A stretch of 64,000 nt of DNA, from contig JAFTWC010000041.1 of assembly GCA_017465475.1 (NCBI GenBank), forward strand, positions 23,064-87,063, read 5' to 3'. A model generated the notes under the pieces. That model saw nothing but the letters and a program-made list of their open reading frames with translations, made no database searches and was not told the DNA's origin. The position numbers and the translations under genes are program-made. This document shows, piece after piece, positions 33,126 to 41,906 of this stretch (its first letter is position 1; each line of letters opens with the position of its first letter). The stretch is from Lachnospiraceae bacterium (GTDB taxonomy: Bacteria; Bacillota; Clostridia; Lachnospirales; Lachnospiraceae).

Positions 33126-35246
33126 ATGGATAAAAAACAACCGTTGCTCAGTATTTCCATGTTGGTTTCCAACAACCGGAGAGATACCATAGAAAAATGT
33201 ATGGAGTCGCTGGTTCCGTTAATGAAGGCGGTGCCTAGTGAGCTGATTATCGTGGATACGGGATGTACCGACGGTTCGGTGGATATTGCGCGAAAGTACG
33301 CGGATAAGGTGGTACAGTTTACCTGGTGTAAGGATTTTGCAGCGGCGCGAAATGCGGGGCTTCGCGAATGTACCGGTGAGTGGTTTTTGTATTTGGACGA
33401 TGATGAGTGGTTTGATGATGTGTCGGAGCTCATTGCATTTTTTCAGAGCGAAGGAAGAAATCAATGTGATGCATTGTGGTATTTGCAGAGAAATTATGAC
33501 AGTTTTGAAGGGAAGAGCTATACGGACACTTACGTGGGCCGTTGCGTAAAGATGACTCCGGAGACAAAGTTCTGCGGAAAGATTCACGAGTGGCTGGAGC
33601 CGTTGCCGTGTGCAATCTTGAAGACGGACGCCTTTGTGCATCATTACGGCTATGTATATAAAAATGAAGAAGAACGACAGAAACATTTGGAACGGAATCT
33701 GACCCTGGAGGAAGAGGCAGTAAAAGAGAATCCCAATGATTTGCGGATGTGCTGTCAGCTGGTACAGGAGTACCGGGTGGCGAGACGCTACGAGGATGCA
33801 ATGGCACTTTGTAATCGGTGCCTGACGGATGTGGAAAAAACGGATAAAGGGGCGTTTATACAGTATTTACGCCTGGCAATTCCGAAGATTTATAAAGAGT
33901 CGGAGAAGTATGAGGAGGCTTTGGTAGCTTTTGAAGAGTTGGAGAAAAACTATACCTTGCTTCGCCAGACCAGATTGGGACTGTTTTACGATAAGGCACT
34001 GAACTACGGATGTTTAAAACAGGAAGAGAAGCTGGTACAGGCATTCCTGTGTTATTTACGGGAGTTTGATAAACCGTCGAAGAAGGGTGAACCGGAGTTT
34101 CCGGTGATGGATTTTGCCCAGTATCAGTCCGAGTTGTTTCGCCAGAGGGCGGTGGAATATTCTGTGACCAATATGATTTGCGGTGAAGTTTTCGGTTATG
34201 CAAAGGAAGTGTTTTCCTACATTGACTGGGAGAAAAATGCAAGACCGAAGGATATGCTGACAGCCTTGTTCCGGTGCTATGATGAGACCGGGGATGAAAG
34301 TCTGCTTGAGGAACATCTTCCGGTAGTGCTAAAGATAGAAGAGCTGGAGCAGCAGGTATACGGTTCGTTACAGTCTCTGTATGAGAAAAACAGGGACAAA
34401 AAGGAAAAACAGGATAAGCAGCTTGCAGATTTGGAAAGCCTGCAGTTGGAGCAGGGGAATTTCCCGTTCTTTCACCTGTTGTATACGGAGAGCAAAGGAG
34501 TTACCACTGAGAAGGATTTGGAAGCCTACTATGAAAAGAGTGACCGTAAATATGATGGGGAAGTGGTGGCAGTTTTGCTCTTTAATGAAAAGCTGGTGCT
34601 TCCGATTTTACACAGAACACCGATGGAGCTCTACAGGGAAGGGGTTTCTGTGTTCGTAAAGGGAAAAAGCCTGTGGCAGCTGGAGGCGGCCTTTGAAAAG
34701 TTAGCCTTTTTAAAGAAATGTTATCCGGAAGAATGGATGAGTTTTTGGTATCTTGCCCGTATGGGAATGGCAGAGAAGCGACTTTTGCTGGCAGCAGAGG
34801 AGCAGAAAGAGGTTCGGACGTATCTGAAGGATTACATGGAAGCCGGTATGCAGTATGCAAAAGAACTGTATCGCCCGGAGCTTTTGTGCCGGCAGAATCG
34901 CTACGGACTTCCGGCAAATCTTCGCTTTATCTGCATTATGGAAGAAGCTATGGCACAGGAAGCTGATTTTGCGGCATGGGGTGAAGGCCTTAAGATGGCG
35001 GCAAAAGAGTATCCGACACTGCTTCCGGTGGTGAAAGCATTATTGGCAGAGAAGGATCAAAGAAAGTCCGGGAACAGTAGCGCAAAGCAGGAACTTTTGG
35101 CTTTGGCAGAACAGCTGAAAACCGTGGTACGAGCTCAACTGGCGGAAGGAAACGTGGGAGAAGCCAAGGCGATTCTTTCCGAACTTGCAGAGATGCTGCC
35201 GGAGGATGAGGAAGTGAAGGCACTGTTGGAGTGTGCGAATAAGTAA
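33126..35246 (+). CDS. Family 2 glycosyltransferase with C-terminal helical repeats
   Basis: 706 residues. The first ~100 form a GT2 domain (SISMLVSNNRRDTIEKCMES, IVDTGCTDGS, FAAARNAGL, YLDDDEW with DXD). KIHEWLEP and HHYGYV near residues 155-175 are typical of the SunS/TPR glycosyltransferase group. The remaining ~500 residues are helical repeats (RRYEDAMALCNRCL, EKYEEALVAFEELE) that would hold a protein or glycan acceptor. Such enzymes near flagellin genes are often O-glycosyltransferases, so a flagellin role is plausible but not shown. The start follows AAAGGGGGATTTTGA. Its base composition is like that of the housekeeping genes, not the AT-rich cluster. Confidence 0.85.
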   Translation: MDKKQPLLSISMLVSNNRRDTIEKCMESLVPLMKAVPSELIIVDTGCTDGSVDIARKYADKVVQFTWCKDFAAARNAGLRECTGEWFLYLDDDEWFDDVSELIAFFQSEGRNQCDALWYLQRNYDSFEGKSYTDTYVGRCVKMTPETKFCGKIHEWLEPLPCAILKTDAFVHHYGYVYKNEEERQKHLERNLTLEEEAVKENPNDLRMCCQLVQEYRVARRYEDAMALCNRCLTDVEKTDKGAFIQYLRLAIPKIYKESEKYEEALVAFEELEKNYTLLRQTRLGLFYDKALNYGCLKQEEKLVQAFLCYLREFDKPSKKGEPEFPVMDFAQYQSELFRQRAVEYSVTNMICGEVFGYAKEVFSYIDWEKNARPKDMLTALFRCYDETGDESLLEEHLPVVLKIEELEQQVYGSLQSLYEKNRDKKEKQDKQLADLESLQLEQGNFPFFHLLYTESKGVTTEKDLEAYYEKSDRKYDGEVVAVLLFNEKLVLPILHRTPMELYREGVSVFVKGKSLWQLEAAFEKLAFLKKCYPEEWMSFWYLARMGMAEKRLLLAAEEQKEVRTYLKDYMEAGMQYAKELYRPELLCRQNRYGLPANLRFICIMEEAMAQEADFAAWGEGLKMAAKEYPTLLPVVKALLAEKDQRKSGNSSAKQELLALAEQLKTVVRAQLAEGNVGEAKAILSELAEMLPEDEEVKALLECANK

Positions 35247-35283
35247 TGAAATTATCTCAATAAAACTTTAAGAATCTAACGTC

Positions 35284-35329
35284 TTGAACAATCCCCCAAA
35301 TTGTGTATAATGATACATGGGGGATTGTT
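35284..35329 (+). promoter_or_regulatory. popT promoter embedded in a 12-bp inverted repeat
   Basis: TTGAAC, 16 bases, TATAAT form a good promoter. AACAATCCCCCA (35287-35298) and TGGGGGATTGTT (35318-35329) are perfect complements around the -10. This could be a regulator's operator or a hairpin terminator of the upstream glycosyltransferase (the right arm ends GTTT). Confidence 0.6.
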
Positions 35330-35372
35330 TCTATGTGGATAAGTATTGTTCCCTGAAAAGGAGTACAAAAAG

Positions 35373-36320
35373 ATGAACTTTATTTTAGATATTATCCGTG
35401 GTGCGGTGATCGGCATTGCAAATATTATTCCGGGTGTCAGTGGCGGAACCATGATGGTAACCATGGGCATTTATGATAAGCTGCTTGGTTCCATTACCGG
35501 GATTTTTAAACAGTTTAAGAAGAGTATTAAGACGCTGTTTCCTTATATTATCGGTATGGCGGTGGGCATCGGCGCTTTTGCGTTTTTGTTGACGAAGGTG
35601 CTTTTAGTGAAAGCACCTCTTCCGACGGCGTTTGCCTTCATTGGTCTGATTGTGGGCGGCGTGCCGGTGTTGGTAAAGAAAATGATACAGGCCGGAAGGG
35701 GAATGAACGGAGAAAACAGTGAAACGACTTCAAATGTCGGAGACGGGGAGTCGAAGGCGGCACAGAAGGCTGCCACGGAGCGAAAGCAGCCGAAGGTGGT
35801 TTTCTGTATCCTTGTGTTTGCACTGTTTTTTGCCATGATTATCGGTATGCAGTTTTTGGGCGAAGGAGCGGACCGGGCTGTGACACCGTCGTTGTTAAAT
35901 ACAGTGATTTTGCTTGTTATGGGCGTGCTGGCTGCGGCAGCCATGGTAATTCCGGGCGTCAGCGGTTCTTTGCTTTTGTTGGCGTTCGGCTATTATAACC
36001 CGGTGACGGGAGCTGTGACGGATTTCATTTCTGCGGTATTTGAGTTTGATATTGCCCTTGCATGGAACAAGGCACTCATATTGTTCCCGTTCGGCATCGG
36101 TGTGCTTCTTGGCATTTTCTTTGTGGCAAAGTTGATTGAATGGTTGTTAAAAAAACATGAGCGACTGACCTATTGCGGTATTTTGGGACTGGTATGTGCG
36201 TCGCCGATTCCGGTATTTTTAAACGCTTTGGGCGGCACTATCGGTGCGGTGGCGGTAATTGCCAGCGTTGTGACCTTTGCAGCCGGTTTTGTAGTGGCTT
36301 ATGTGATGGGAAGAGAGTAA
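35373..36320 (+). CDS. popT: DUF368/PopT-type undecaprenyl phosphate translocase
   Basis: About 315 residues and some nine membrane helices. The duplicated signature IIPGVSGGTMM near residue 20 and VIPGVSGSLLLLAFGYYNPV near 192-211 is diagnostic of DUF368. Members called PopT were shown to move undecaprenyl phosphate back to the cytoplasmic face, which recycles the carrier for wall and teichoic acid synthesis. A polar insert of ~45 residues (about 110-155) is unlike the rest. The ATG at 35373 follows AAAGGAG; the TTG at 35346 would precede it. It stops 2 bases before the zinc-binding protein gene. Confidence 0.85.
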   Translation: MNFILDIIRGAVIGIANIIPGVSGGTMMVTMGIYDKLLGSITGIFKQFKKSIKTLFPYIIGMAVGIGAFAFLLTKVLLVKAPLPTAFAFIGLIVGGVPVLVKKMIQAGRGMNGENSETTSNVGDGESKAAQKAATERKQPKVVFCILVFALFFAMIIGMQFLGEGADRAVTPSLLNTVILLVMGVLAAAAMVIPGVSGSLLLLAFGYYNPVTGAVTDFISAVFEFDIALAWNKALILFPFGIGVLLGIFFVAKLIEWLLKKHERLTYCGILGLVCASPIPVFLNALGGTIGAVAVIASVVTFAAGFVVAYVMGRE

Positions 36321-36322
36321 CG

Positions 36323-37390
36323 ATGGGAAAGAAGAAAGCACTTTTTATGGTGTGCCTGCTGGCGGTGGCCTTCGGACTTACTGCGTTGGTAGCACTATTT
36401 GCAGAGAAAAAAGAAGAATCGGAAGGGATTTTGTGTGTTACCTCCTTTTATCCTGTGCAACTTCTGGCAGAGTCTGTGGCAGAGGGGGCGGATGGGGTAA
36501 CAGTTCGGAATCTGACGGAGAATCATTCCGGTTGTATTCATGATTATACGCTGACAACTCAGGATATGCGCCTGCTTTCGGAGGCGGAGCTGTTTTTGAT
36601 TAACGGTGGCGATATGGAGCTGTTTTTGGAGAAAGCTGCTTCGGAGTACACGGATCTGACCATTGTGGATACTTCGGAAGGATTTGTATTTCTCGAAGGT
36701 GTGGGACATGCCCATGAACATGACGGAGAAGAGGAGGAGGGTCATTCGGAGGAATGTACGAACCCGACCCATCATCATGAGGAGGTTTCAGATGCCCACG
36801 AGGGACATTCCCATGTGTTAAATGCTCATCTTTGGATGGAGATTGACGGATATTTATTGCAGCTTCAGCGTGTGGAGGAAGCTTTTGTAAAGGCGGACCC
36901 TGCACAGGCAGAGCTTTACCGGAACAATGCAAGGATTTGTCGGGAGGAATTGGCTGCGCTGAAGGAAATGTACGCAGCTGCAAAGAAGGTACTTGCAGGC
37001 AGAGAAACCGTAGTGTTCCATGAAGGATTTGTTTATTTGTTCAATATGCTGGGAGTGGAAACCGTACATTGTCTTGCAATGGATGCCGATACGCAGATTG
37101 CGGCGGGAGAAGCGGCAGAAATTATAGAAGAATGCAGGCTCCACGGAATTACGGTTCTGTTTGCGGAAGAAGAGTATGTAGAAACGGTTACGGATACCTT
37201 TGCCGGGGAATTGGGCGGAATGGTAGTTTCCCTGGACCCGGTAACGGGAACGGAGTCTTCCGGGAATACGACTGCCGGAGATGAGGCATCGGAACATCCG
37301 CAAGCGGGAGAAAAAATCGGTGTGGCGCAGTATTGTGCACGGATGCGCCGGAACTTGGAGAAAATCCTGGAAGTATACGGCGTGCAGTAA
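36323..37390 (+). CDS. znuA: Zinc ABC transporter substrate-binding protein, His-rich
   Basis: 355 residues, cluster A-I binding protein. An N-terminal hydrophobic helix (about residues 6-26) has no lipobox cysteine at the usual place, so anchoring by an uncleaved helix is likely. FYPVQLLAESV, CIHDYTLTTQDM and NAHLWMEIDGY give candidate metal ligands H73 and H169. A His/Glu-rich loop fills residues ~129-164 (GHAHEHDGEEEEGHSEE), the mark of zinc-specific rather than manganese-specific members. ETVVFHEGFVYLF supplies a further His. The frame is open upstream to 36173 inside popT, but the 36323 start matches the family. Confidence 0.92.
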   Translation: MGKKKALFMVCLLAVAFGLTALVALFAEKKEESEGILCVTSFYPVQLLAESVAEGADGVTVRNLTENHSGCIHDYTLTTQDMRLLSEAELFLINGGDMELFLEKAASEYTDLTIVDTSEGFVFLEGVGHAHEHDGEEEEGHSEECTNPTHHHEEVSDAHEGHSHVLNAHLWMEIDGYLLQLQRVEEAFVKADPAQAELYRNNARICREELAALKEMYAAAKKVLAGRETVVFHEGFVYLFNMLGVETVHCLAMDADTQIAAGEAAEIIEECRLHGITVLFAEEEYVETVTDTFAGELGGMVVSLDPVTGTESSGNTTAGDEASEHPQAGEKIGVAQYCARMRRNLEKILEVYGVQ

Positions 37391-37399
37391 GGAGGAATT

Positions 37400-38185
37400 A
37401 TGTTCGGTAATTCGGAAAAGAAAAAACGGAATAAGGAATTAAAAAAACGTGCCGGACATCTTTCGGAGCGGGCGGCGTGCGGACTGCATTGTATTAAGAT
37501 GGAAGATATCGGTGTGTACGCAGGAAAAACACCGATTATCGAGCATGTGAACGTACATATTCATTGTGGTAAGTTGACGGCAATCATCGGTCGCAACGGT
37601 GCGGGAAAGTCCACCCTCATCAAAGCGATTCTCGGGGAAGTGCCTCATGTGGGAACCATAGAATTCCGTGACATGAAGGAGAATAAGGTAAAGAAGTTAA
37701 AAATCGGGTATGTACCGCAGCATCTGAATGTAAAGAAGGATGCTCCGGTAAGCGTGTATGATTTGTTTGCCAGCTGCATCAGCAGTATGCCGGTATTTTT
37801 ATGTAAGAAACGTTCTTTGTATGATAAGATATTGAGCCGTCTTGCGTTGTTTGAGGCGGAGAATCTGATTGATAAACGACTGGGGGATTTGTCAGGAGGA
37901 GAGCTTCAAAGAGTACTGCTTTCCATTGCTTGTACCCCGGTGCCGAATTTGTTACTTTTGGATGAGCCGGTGTCCGGTGTGGACCGGAAGGGAATGGAAT
38001 TATTTTACCGTACCATTCATAATTTGAAAGAGAAGTATGATTTGTCCGTCATATTGGTGTCCCATGATTTGACGTTAGTGAAGGAGTATGCGGATTCCGT
38101 TATATTAATGGACAAGACGGTGTTAAAGGAAGGAAGCCCGGAAGAAGTGATGGAGAGCCCGGAATTTCATGAGATTTTCGGATAG
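37400..38185 (+). CDS. znuC: Zinc ABC transporter ATP-binding protein
   Basis: 261 residues. Walker A GRNGAGKSTLI is near residue 66, the Q-loop KIGYVPQHLNV follows, LSGGELQRVLLSIA is the signature, and LLLLDEPVSGVD the Walker B. The N-terminal ~35 residues (a Lys-rich stretch KKKRNKELKKR) are extra for the family. It supplies energy to the import complex with the binding protein 9 bases upstream and the permease 42 bases downstream. AAGGAGGAATT precedes the ATG. Confidence 0.93.
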   Translation: MFGNSEKKKRNKELKKRAGHLSERAACGLHCIKMEDIGVYAGKTPIIEHVNVHIHCGKLTAIIGRNGAGKSTLIKAILGEVPHVGTIEFRDMKENKVKKLKIGYVPQHLNVKKDAPVSVYDLFASCISSMPVFLCKKRSLYDKILSRLALFEAENLIDKRLGDLSGGELQRVLLSIACTPVPNLLLLDEPVSGVDRKGMELFYRTIHNLKEKYDLSVILVSHDLTLVKEYADSVILMDKTVLKEGSPEEVMESPEFHEIFG

Positions 38186-38227
38186 GATAGAGCATGCAGT
38201 AAAGTTAAGAGAAAGGAGAAGGGACCG

Positions 38228-39031
38228 ATGGAATTCTTAAGCTACGGCTTTATGCGGAATGCGTTACTTGCGATTTGTATCATTACCCCGCTGTTCGGTA
38301 TATTGGGGACCATGATTGTGAATAACCGGATGGCGTTTTTTTCTGATGCCTTGGGGCATTCGGCCCTGACCGGAATGGCCATCGGAGTGCTTCTCGGCTT
38401 CGCGGGAACGGATCTTCCGATGCTTCTGTTTGCCCTGTTGTTTGCTCTTTTGTTAAATCATATGAAACGGAAGAGTTCAGCATCAACGGATACGATTATT
38501 TCCGTGTTTTCCTCGCTCGGTACGGCGGTGGGACTGGTGGTGTTATCCCGCGGAGGTAATTTTTCCAAGTATTCCGCACTTTTAGTGGGTGACATTTTAA
38601 GTATTACGGTAAAAGAGATTTTGTGTTTGGTGGGTGTTTTGACCCTGACACTGTTGTTTTGGTTATTTTGTTTTAACAAGCTTCATGCCTGCAGCGTGAA
38701 TAAGAGCCTTGCAAAAAGTAAGGGGATTCCGGTGCGGCTCATTGAGGATTTGTTTGCAATATTGATTGCGATAATCGTAATGCTTTCCATTAAATGGGTG
38801 GGTATTTTGATTATAAATGCGTTACTGATTTTACCGGCGGCTGCGGCGGCAAATATTTCGTCCAATATGAGGGAGTATCATTTGTTTTCTGTGATTTTGT
38901 CCGTGGCGTCGGGACTGATTGGTCTGGTGCTTTCCTATTATCTGAATGCGGCTGCGGGGCCTACGATTGTGATTGTGGCAGCGGTGTTTTTCGGAGCTAC
39001 CTTTTTTGCCAGACCGCTGTTCCGGACATAA
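38228..39031 (+). CDS. znuB: Zinc ABC transporter permease
   Basis: 267 residues with about eight membrane helices, the ABC-3 permease fold. FGILGTMIVNNRMAFFSDAL and GHSALTGMAIG are the conserved N-terminal part, and SIKWVGILIINALLILPAAA the later signature. With the binding protein and ATPase it forms a complete importer. No Zur-like operator was recognised in front of the operon, whose nearest visible promoter is the one before popT. AAAGGAGAAGGG precedes the ATG. Confidence 0.92.
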   Translation: MEFLSYGFMRNALLAICIITPLFGILGTMIVNNRMAFFSDALGHSALTGMAIGVLLGFAGTDLPMLLFALLFALLLNHMKRKSSASTDTIISVFSSLGTAVGLVVLSRGGNFSKYSALLVGDILSITVKEILCLVGVLTLTLLFWLFCFNKLHACSVNKSLAKSKGIPVRLIEDLFAILIAIIVMLSIKWVGILIINALLILPAAAAANISSNMREYHLFSVILSVASGLIGLVLSYYLNAAAGPTIVIVAAVFFGATFFARPLFRT

Positions 39032-39099
39032 AGTTTGAGAGGTGTAAAGGATAAGCAGCGTAACGCAAGTTTATTTTACAAATGGGAGGATTTTAAAGT

Positions 39100-40221
39100 A
39101 TGCAGGAGAAGGACATTTACAAACGGATTTTGGTAAACTTCCTGGTGACCTTGGTGGCAGTGTTGCTTTGCGTATTGTTTTTAGGAGATGCGCTTCGCTT
39201 CTTTTTGCCGTTTGTCATCGGTTTTTTCATTGCGGCCATTGCGAATCCGATGGTTCGTTTTTTGGAAAAGAAAGTGAAGGTAAAGCGTAAGTACGGCTCG
39301 GCGATTATTATTGTGTTTGTATTGGCAGTGGTCATCGGTGTGCTGTATGTAATCTGCTATTTCCTTGGTCGTGAGCTGGTGGATTTGGTTGGAGATTTGC
39401 CGGAGTTGTTTGAGGAAGCGCAAGCGTTGTTAGTAAAACTGTCCGATGAGTTTTACGGAATTTACGAGAAGCTTCCGGAAATGATGCAGAGCGGAATCGA
39501 TAGTATAGGTACAGGTCTGGAAAACTGGTTGGGGAAAGCCGGTTCCGAGATTAAGTTGCCGACTATCAGTGCGGCCGGCAGTTATGTGGGCAGCTTTGTG
39601 GAAGGTATTTTGATTGCGATCATTACCATTCTTGCAGCATATTTCTTTATTGCGGACAGAGATAAGCTGGTGGAAGGAATCAAGAAGATTACACCGAAGT
39701 CCGTACAGGAATATTACAGCCTTGTAATGAACAATATTAAGTCTGCCATCGGCGGATATTTCAAGGCGCAGTTTAAGATTATGCTAATTATCATTGTGAT
39801 ATTGTTTATCGGATTTGCGGCACTTGGTGTGAATCATTCCTTCCTGCTGGCACTGCTTACGGCATTTTTGGATTTGCTCCCGGTGTTCGGTACCGGTACC
39901 ATCATCGGCCCGTGGGTTGTGGTGGACATTATTACGGGAAAGTACATTGAAGCAGTGGTTCTTACGATTTTGTATTTGGTGTGCCAGTTTACAAAACAAT
40001 TATTGCAGCCGAAGATGGTGGGTGACAGCATCGGCTTAAATCCGCTTCTTACGTTGTTCTTTATGTTTGTAGGTTATCGGTTCGGCGGAATTCTCGGTAT
40101 GATTATCGGTATTCCGGTGGGCATGATTGTGGTGAATTTTTATCGTATCGGTGTGTTTGACCGGTTGATTCGCGGATTTAAGATTATTGCAAACAGTATT
40201 AATGAGTATCGGAAGTATTAG
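39100..40221 (+). CDS. AI-2E family transporter
   Basis: 373 residues, about eight membrane helices. The opening RILVNFLVTLVAVLLCVLFL, the soluble middle (FEEAQALLVKLSDEFYGIYE) and the closing FLDLLPVFGTGTIIGPW and LQPKMVGDSIGLNPLLTL are typical of the AI-2 exporter (YtvI/YdbI) family. Members export or exchange a range of solutes; only some were linked to autoinducer-2. GGGAGGATT precedes the start. It follows znuB by 68 bases with no terminator in between, so co-transcription is possible but a functional link to zinc is not implied. Confidence 0.85.
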   Translation: MQEKDIYKRILVNFLVTLVAVLLCVLFLGDALRFFLPFVIGFFIAAIANPMVRFLEKKVKVKRKYGSAIIIVFVLAVVIGVLYVICYFLGRELVDLVGDLPELFEEAQALLVKLSDEFYGIYEKLPEMMQSGIDSIGTGLENWLGKAGSEIKLPTISAAGSYVGSFVEGILIAIITILAAYFFIADRDKLVEGIKKITPKSVQEYYSLVMNNIKSAIGGYFKAQFKIMLIIIVILFIGFAALGVNHSFLLALLTAFLDLLPVFGTGTIIGPWVVVDIITGKYIEAVVLTILYLVCQFTKQLLQPKMVGDSIGLNPLLTLFFMFVGYRFGGILGMIIGIPVGMIVVNFYRIGVFDRLIRGFKIIANSINEYRKY

Positions 40222-40241
40222 TCGGGAAAGGAGCGGCGGAT

Positions 40242-41009
40242 ATGGCAGAACAGGAAGGGATTTCCGTAGAAGAATTAAATGAGCTTCTTTCCCGTTATGC
40301 CATCGGAAAGAAGCCGTTAGCCGCACTGCTCGGTTGGGGTGCGACTACTGTTCTTCGCTATGCGGAGGGGATTACTCCGGCGGGGGAGTACGGCATGCAA
40401 TTAAGGCGACTGTATGAGGAACCGCTCTATTATTTCGATGTGTTGGAAAAAAATAAAGAAAAGCTTACACCGGTTGCTTATAAAAAGAGCAAAAACGCGG
40501 TAATTGCTTATTTGTCTGCTTCCAAGCTATGGTGCGGAGTGCAGTATATTCTTGAACGGGCCAAGGGGGATGTTTCCCCTATGCGTGTGGTGATGACCCT
40601 TTATTATGCCCAGGCTTTTTCGCTCGGTCTGACCGACAAGGCTTTGTTTTGGGAAGAGTGTGAGCTGTCAGAGGCGGGAGTGCCCTATATGCAGTGTTAC
40701 GAACAGTTAAAGCAAAACGGAATTCGCCAACGTTTTTCCGCAGACGGCTTTTTTTCGGAGGAAGAGGAGGCATTTTTGTTTGCGGCATACCGGATGCTTT
40801 TATGGTACGGCCCGGCAGAGCTGGAGCAGGTCTTTTCCGCAGAACGGAAATACCTTCGCATCAGTCGAATGGAAGGTGGCGGAAAGAAAATAAAAAATGC
40901 TGCCATCGGCGGATTTTTTAAAAAGGTAGTGCAGGGGTATAAAATCACTGTTCCGGAAGAATTTAACATGTACTTTGCCGAACGGACGGGAAGAGGACGG
41001 AAAAGATAA
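40242..41009 (+). CDS. Panacea (DUF4065)-like protein with N-terminal HTH
   Basis: 255 residues. An N-terminal helix-turn-helix (LLSRYAIGKKPLAALLGWGA, TTVLRYAEGITPAGEY) of the MqsA/XRE sort is followed by a Panacea/SocA-like domain (VVMTLYYAQAFSLGLTDKAL, FWEECELSEAGVPYMQCYEQ). Panacea domains act as antitoxin chaperones next to diverse toxins, or in phage-derived genes. No toxin gene adjoins it here, so it may be a solitary regulator. AAAGGAGCGG precedes the start and it lies 20 bases after the AI-2E gene, likely in the same transcript. Confidence 0.7.
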   Translation: MAEQEGISVEELNELLSRYAIGKKPLAALLGWGATTVLRYAEGITPAGEYGMQLRRLYEEPLYYFDVLEKNKEKLTPVAYKKSKNAVIAYLSASKLWCGVQYILERAKGDVSPMRVVMTLYYAQAFSLGLTDKALFWEECELSEAGVPYMQCYEQLKQNGIRQRFSADGFFSEEEEAFLFAAYRMLLWYGPAELEQVFSAERKYLRISRMEGGGKKIKNAAIGGFFKKVVQGYKITVPEEFNMYFAERTGRGRKR

Positions 41010-41029
41010 TATCTTTTTTTAAAAAGTAC

Positions 41030-41069
41030 TTGACTGTAAACCTTGTTGATACCTTACAGTGAAGGTATC
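41030..41069 (+). promoter_or_regulatory. MerR-type promoter with 19-bp spacer and operator dyads
   Basis: TTGACT (41030-41035) and TACAGT (41055-41060) are 19 bp apart, the long spacing of MerR-controlled promoters. The spacer edges carry TGTAA/TTACA inverted repeats, and GATACCTT-ACAGTG-AAGGTATC (41048-41069) is a perfect dyad across the -10. It precedes the MerR gene, so autoregulation is likely. Confidence 0.75.
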
Positions 41070-41093
41070 AGAAGGAAAACAGGAGGGATTTAT

Positions 41094-41846
41094 ATGACAA
41101 TCAAAGAAGTGGAACAGTGTCTGAATGTACCGAGAGCAACGGTGCGGTTTTATGAGAAGGAAGGGTTGCTTAGCCCCACCAGAGGTGAAAACGGATATCG
41201 GGAATACAGCGAAGAAGATGTTGTATTGCTAAAGAAAATTATTATTTTTCGCAAGCTGGGATTTGCGGTGGCAGACATTGAAGATGTACTGGACGGGGCA
41301 ACGCCCATGTCGGAAGCTCTGGAACATAACATAGAAAACCTGGAGAGACAGATGAAGGAATTGCAGGGTGCGATGGCACTTTGCCGGAGAATGCGGGAGA
41401 ACGGGGAAAAAATCGAAACCTTTGACGCGGAAAAATATTGGAACGTGGTGGAGGAAGAAGAACGGAAAGGAAACCGCTTCTTGGATATTGCAAAAGACGT
41501 AGTGAGATTCGAGAAGGCGACGATACTGGAGTTTTTTAATATACAGCACAGCAACGGTCGGGTAGAGGATGAGTTTCCAAAGGTGTTCATAAAGATAGCA
41601 GCGATGACCTTTGGATTTTGCTTCGGTTGGTGTTTGTTGGATTGGTCCTTTTCTGCGGAGTCTTTGAAAGAAGCGATGTTCCGATTTTTGGGGATGCTGG
41701 TAGTGGAAATCATAGTTGCCATACCGACTTATGTTTACCTGAAAAAACATCCGGAAGCAAAGAAAAAGAATGTACAACTATGGATGACGCTTGGAATACT
41801 GGCGGTATTGGTGGCAGGTCTTGTCATTGTGAAGTTGATAAAGTAA
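41094..41846 (+). CDS. MerR family regulator with C-terminal membrane domain
   Basis: About 250 residues. The MerR helix-turn-helix is TIKEVEQCLNVPRATVRFYE followed by KEGLLSPTRGENGYREYS and a coiled coil (ALEHNIENLERQMKELQGAM). Instead of a cytoplasmic ligand domain, residues ~165-250 contain two to three hydrophobic helices (IAAMTFGFCFGWCLLDW, FLGMLVVEIIVAIPTYVYL, LGILAVLVAGLVIVKLI), so it should be a membrane-bound transcription factor. GGAGGGATTTAT precedes the ATG at 41094; the upstream frame to 41043 covers its own operator. Nothing neighbouring is an obvious target, which favours autoregulation. Confidence 0.85.
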   Translation: MTIKEVEQCLNVPRATVRFYEKEGLLSPTRGENGYREYSEEDVVLLKKIIIFRKLGFAVADIEDVLDGATPMSEALEHNIENLERQMKELQGAMALCRRMRENGEKIETFDAEKYWNVVEEEERKGNRFLDIAKDVVRFEKATILEFFNIQHSNGRVEDEFPKVFIKIAAMTFGFCFGWCLLDWSFSAESLKEAMFRFLGMLVVEIIVAIPTYVYLKKHPEAKKKNVQLWMTLGILAVLVAGLVIVKLIK

Positions 41847-41856
41847 ACGGGATAAG

Positions 41857-41898
41857 CAAGGTCGGCATATCTGATGATTTTGGATATGTCGGCCTTGT
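41857..41898 (+). terminator. Hairpin after the MerR gene
   Basis: AAGGTCGGCATATC and GATATGTCGGCCTT pair over 14 bp in RNA with two G-U pairs, followed only by GTTCGTTTC. It is a probable weak terminator. Confidence 0.55.
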
Positions 41899-41906
41899 TC
41901 GTTTCT

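Noticed and set aside
36173-36322. Upstream extension of znuA
   Set aside because: The extra 50 residues lie inside popT in another frame and are Cys/Arg rich; the start at 36323 gives a normal family protein.
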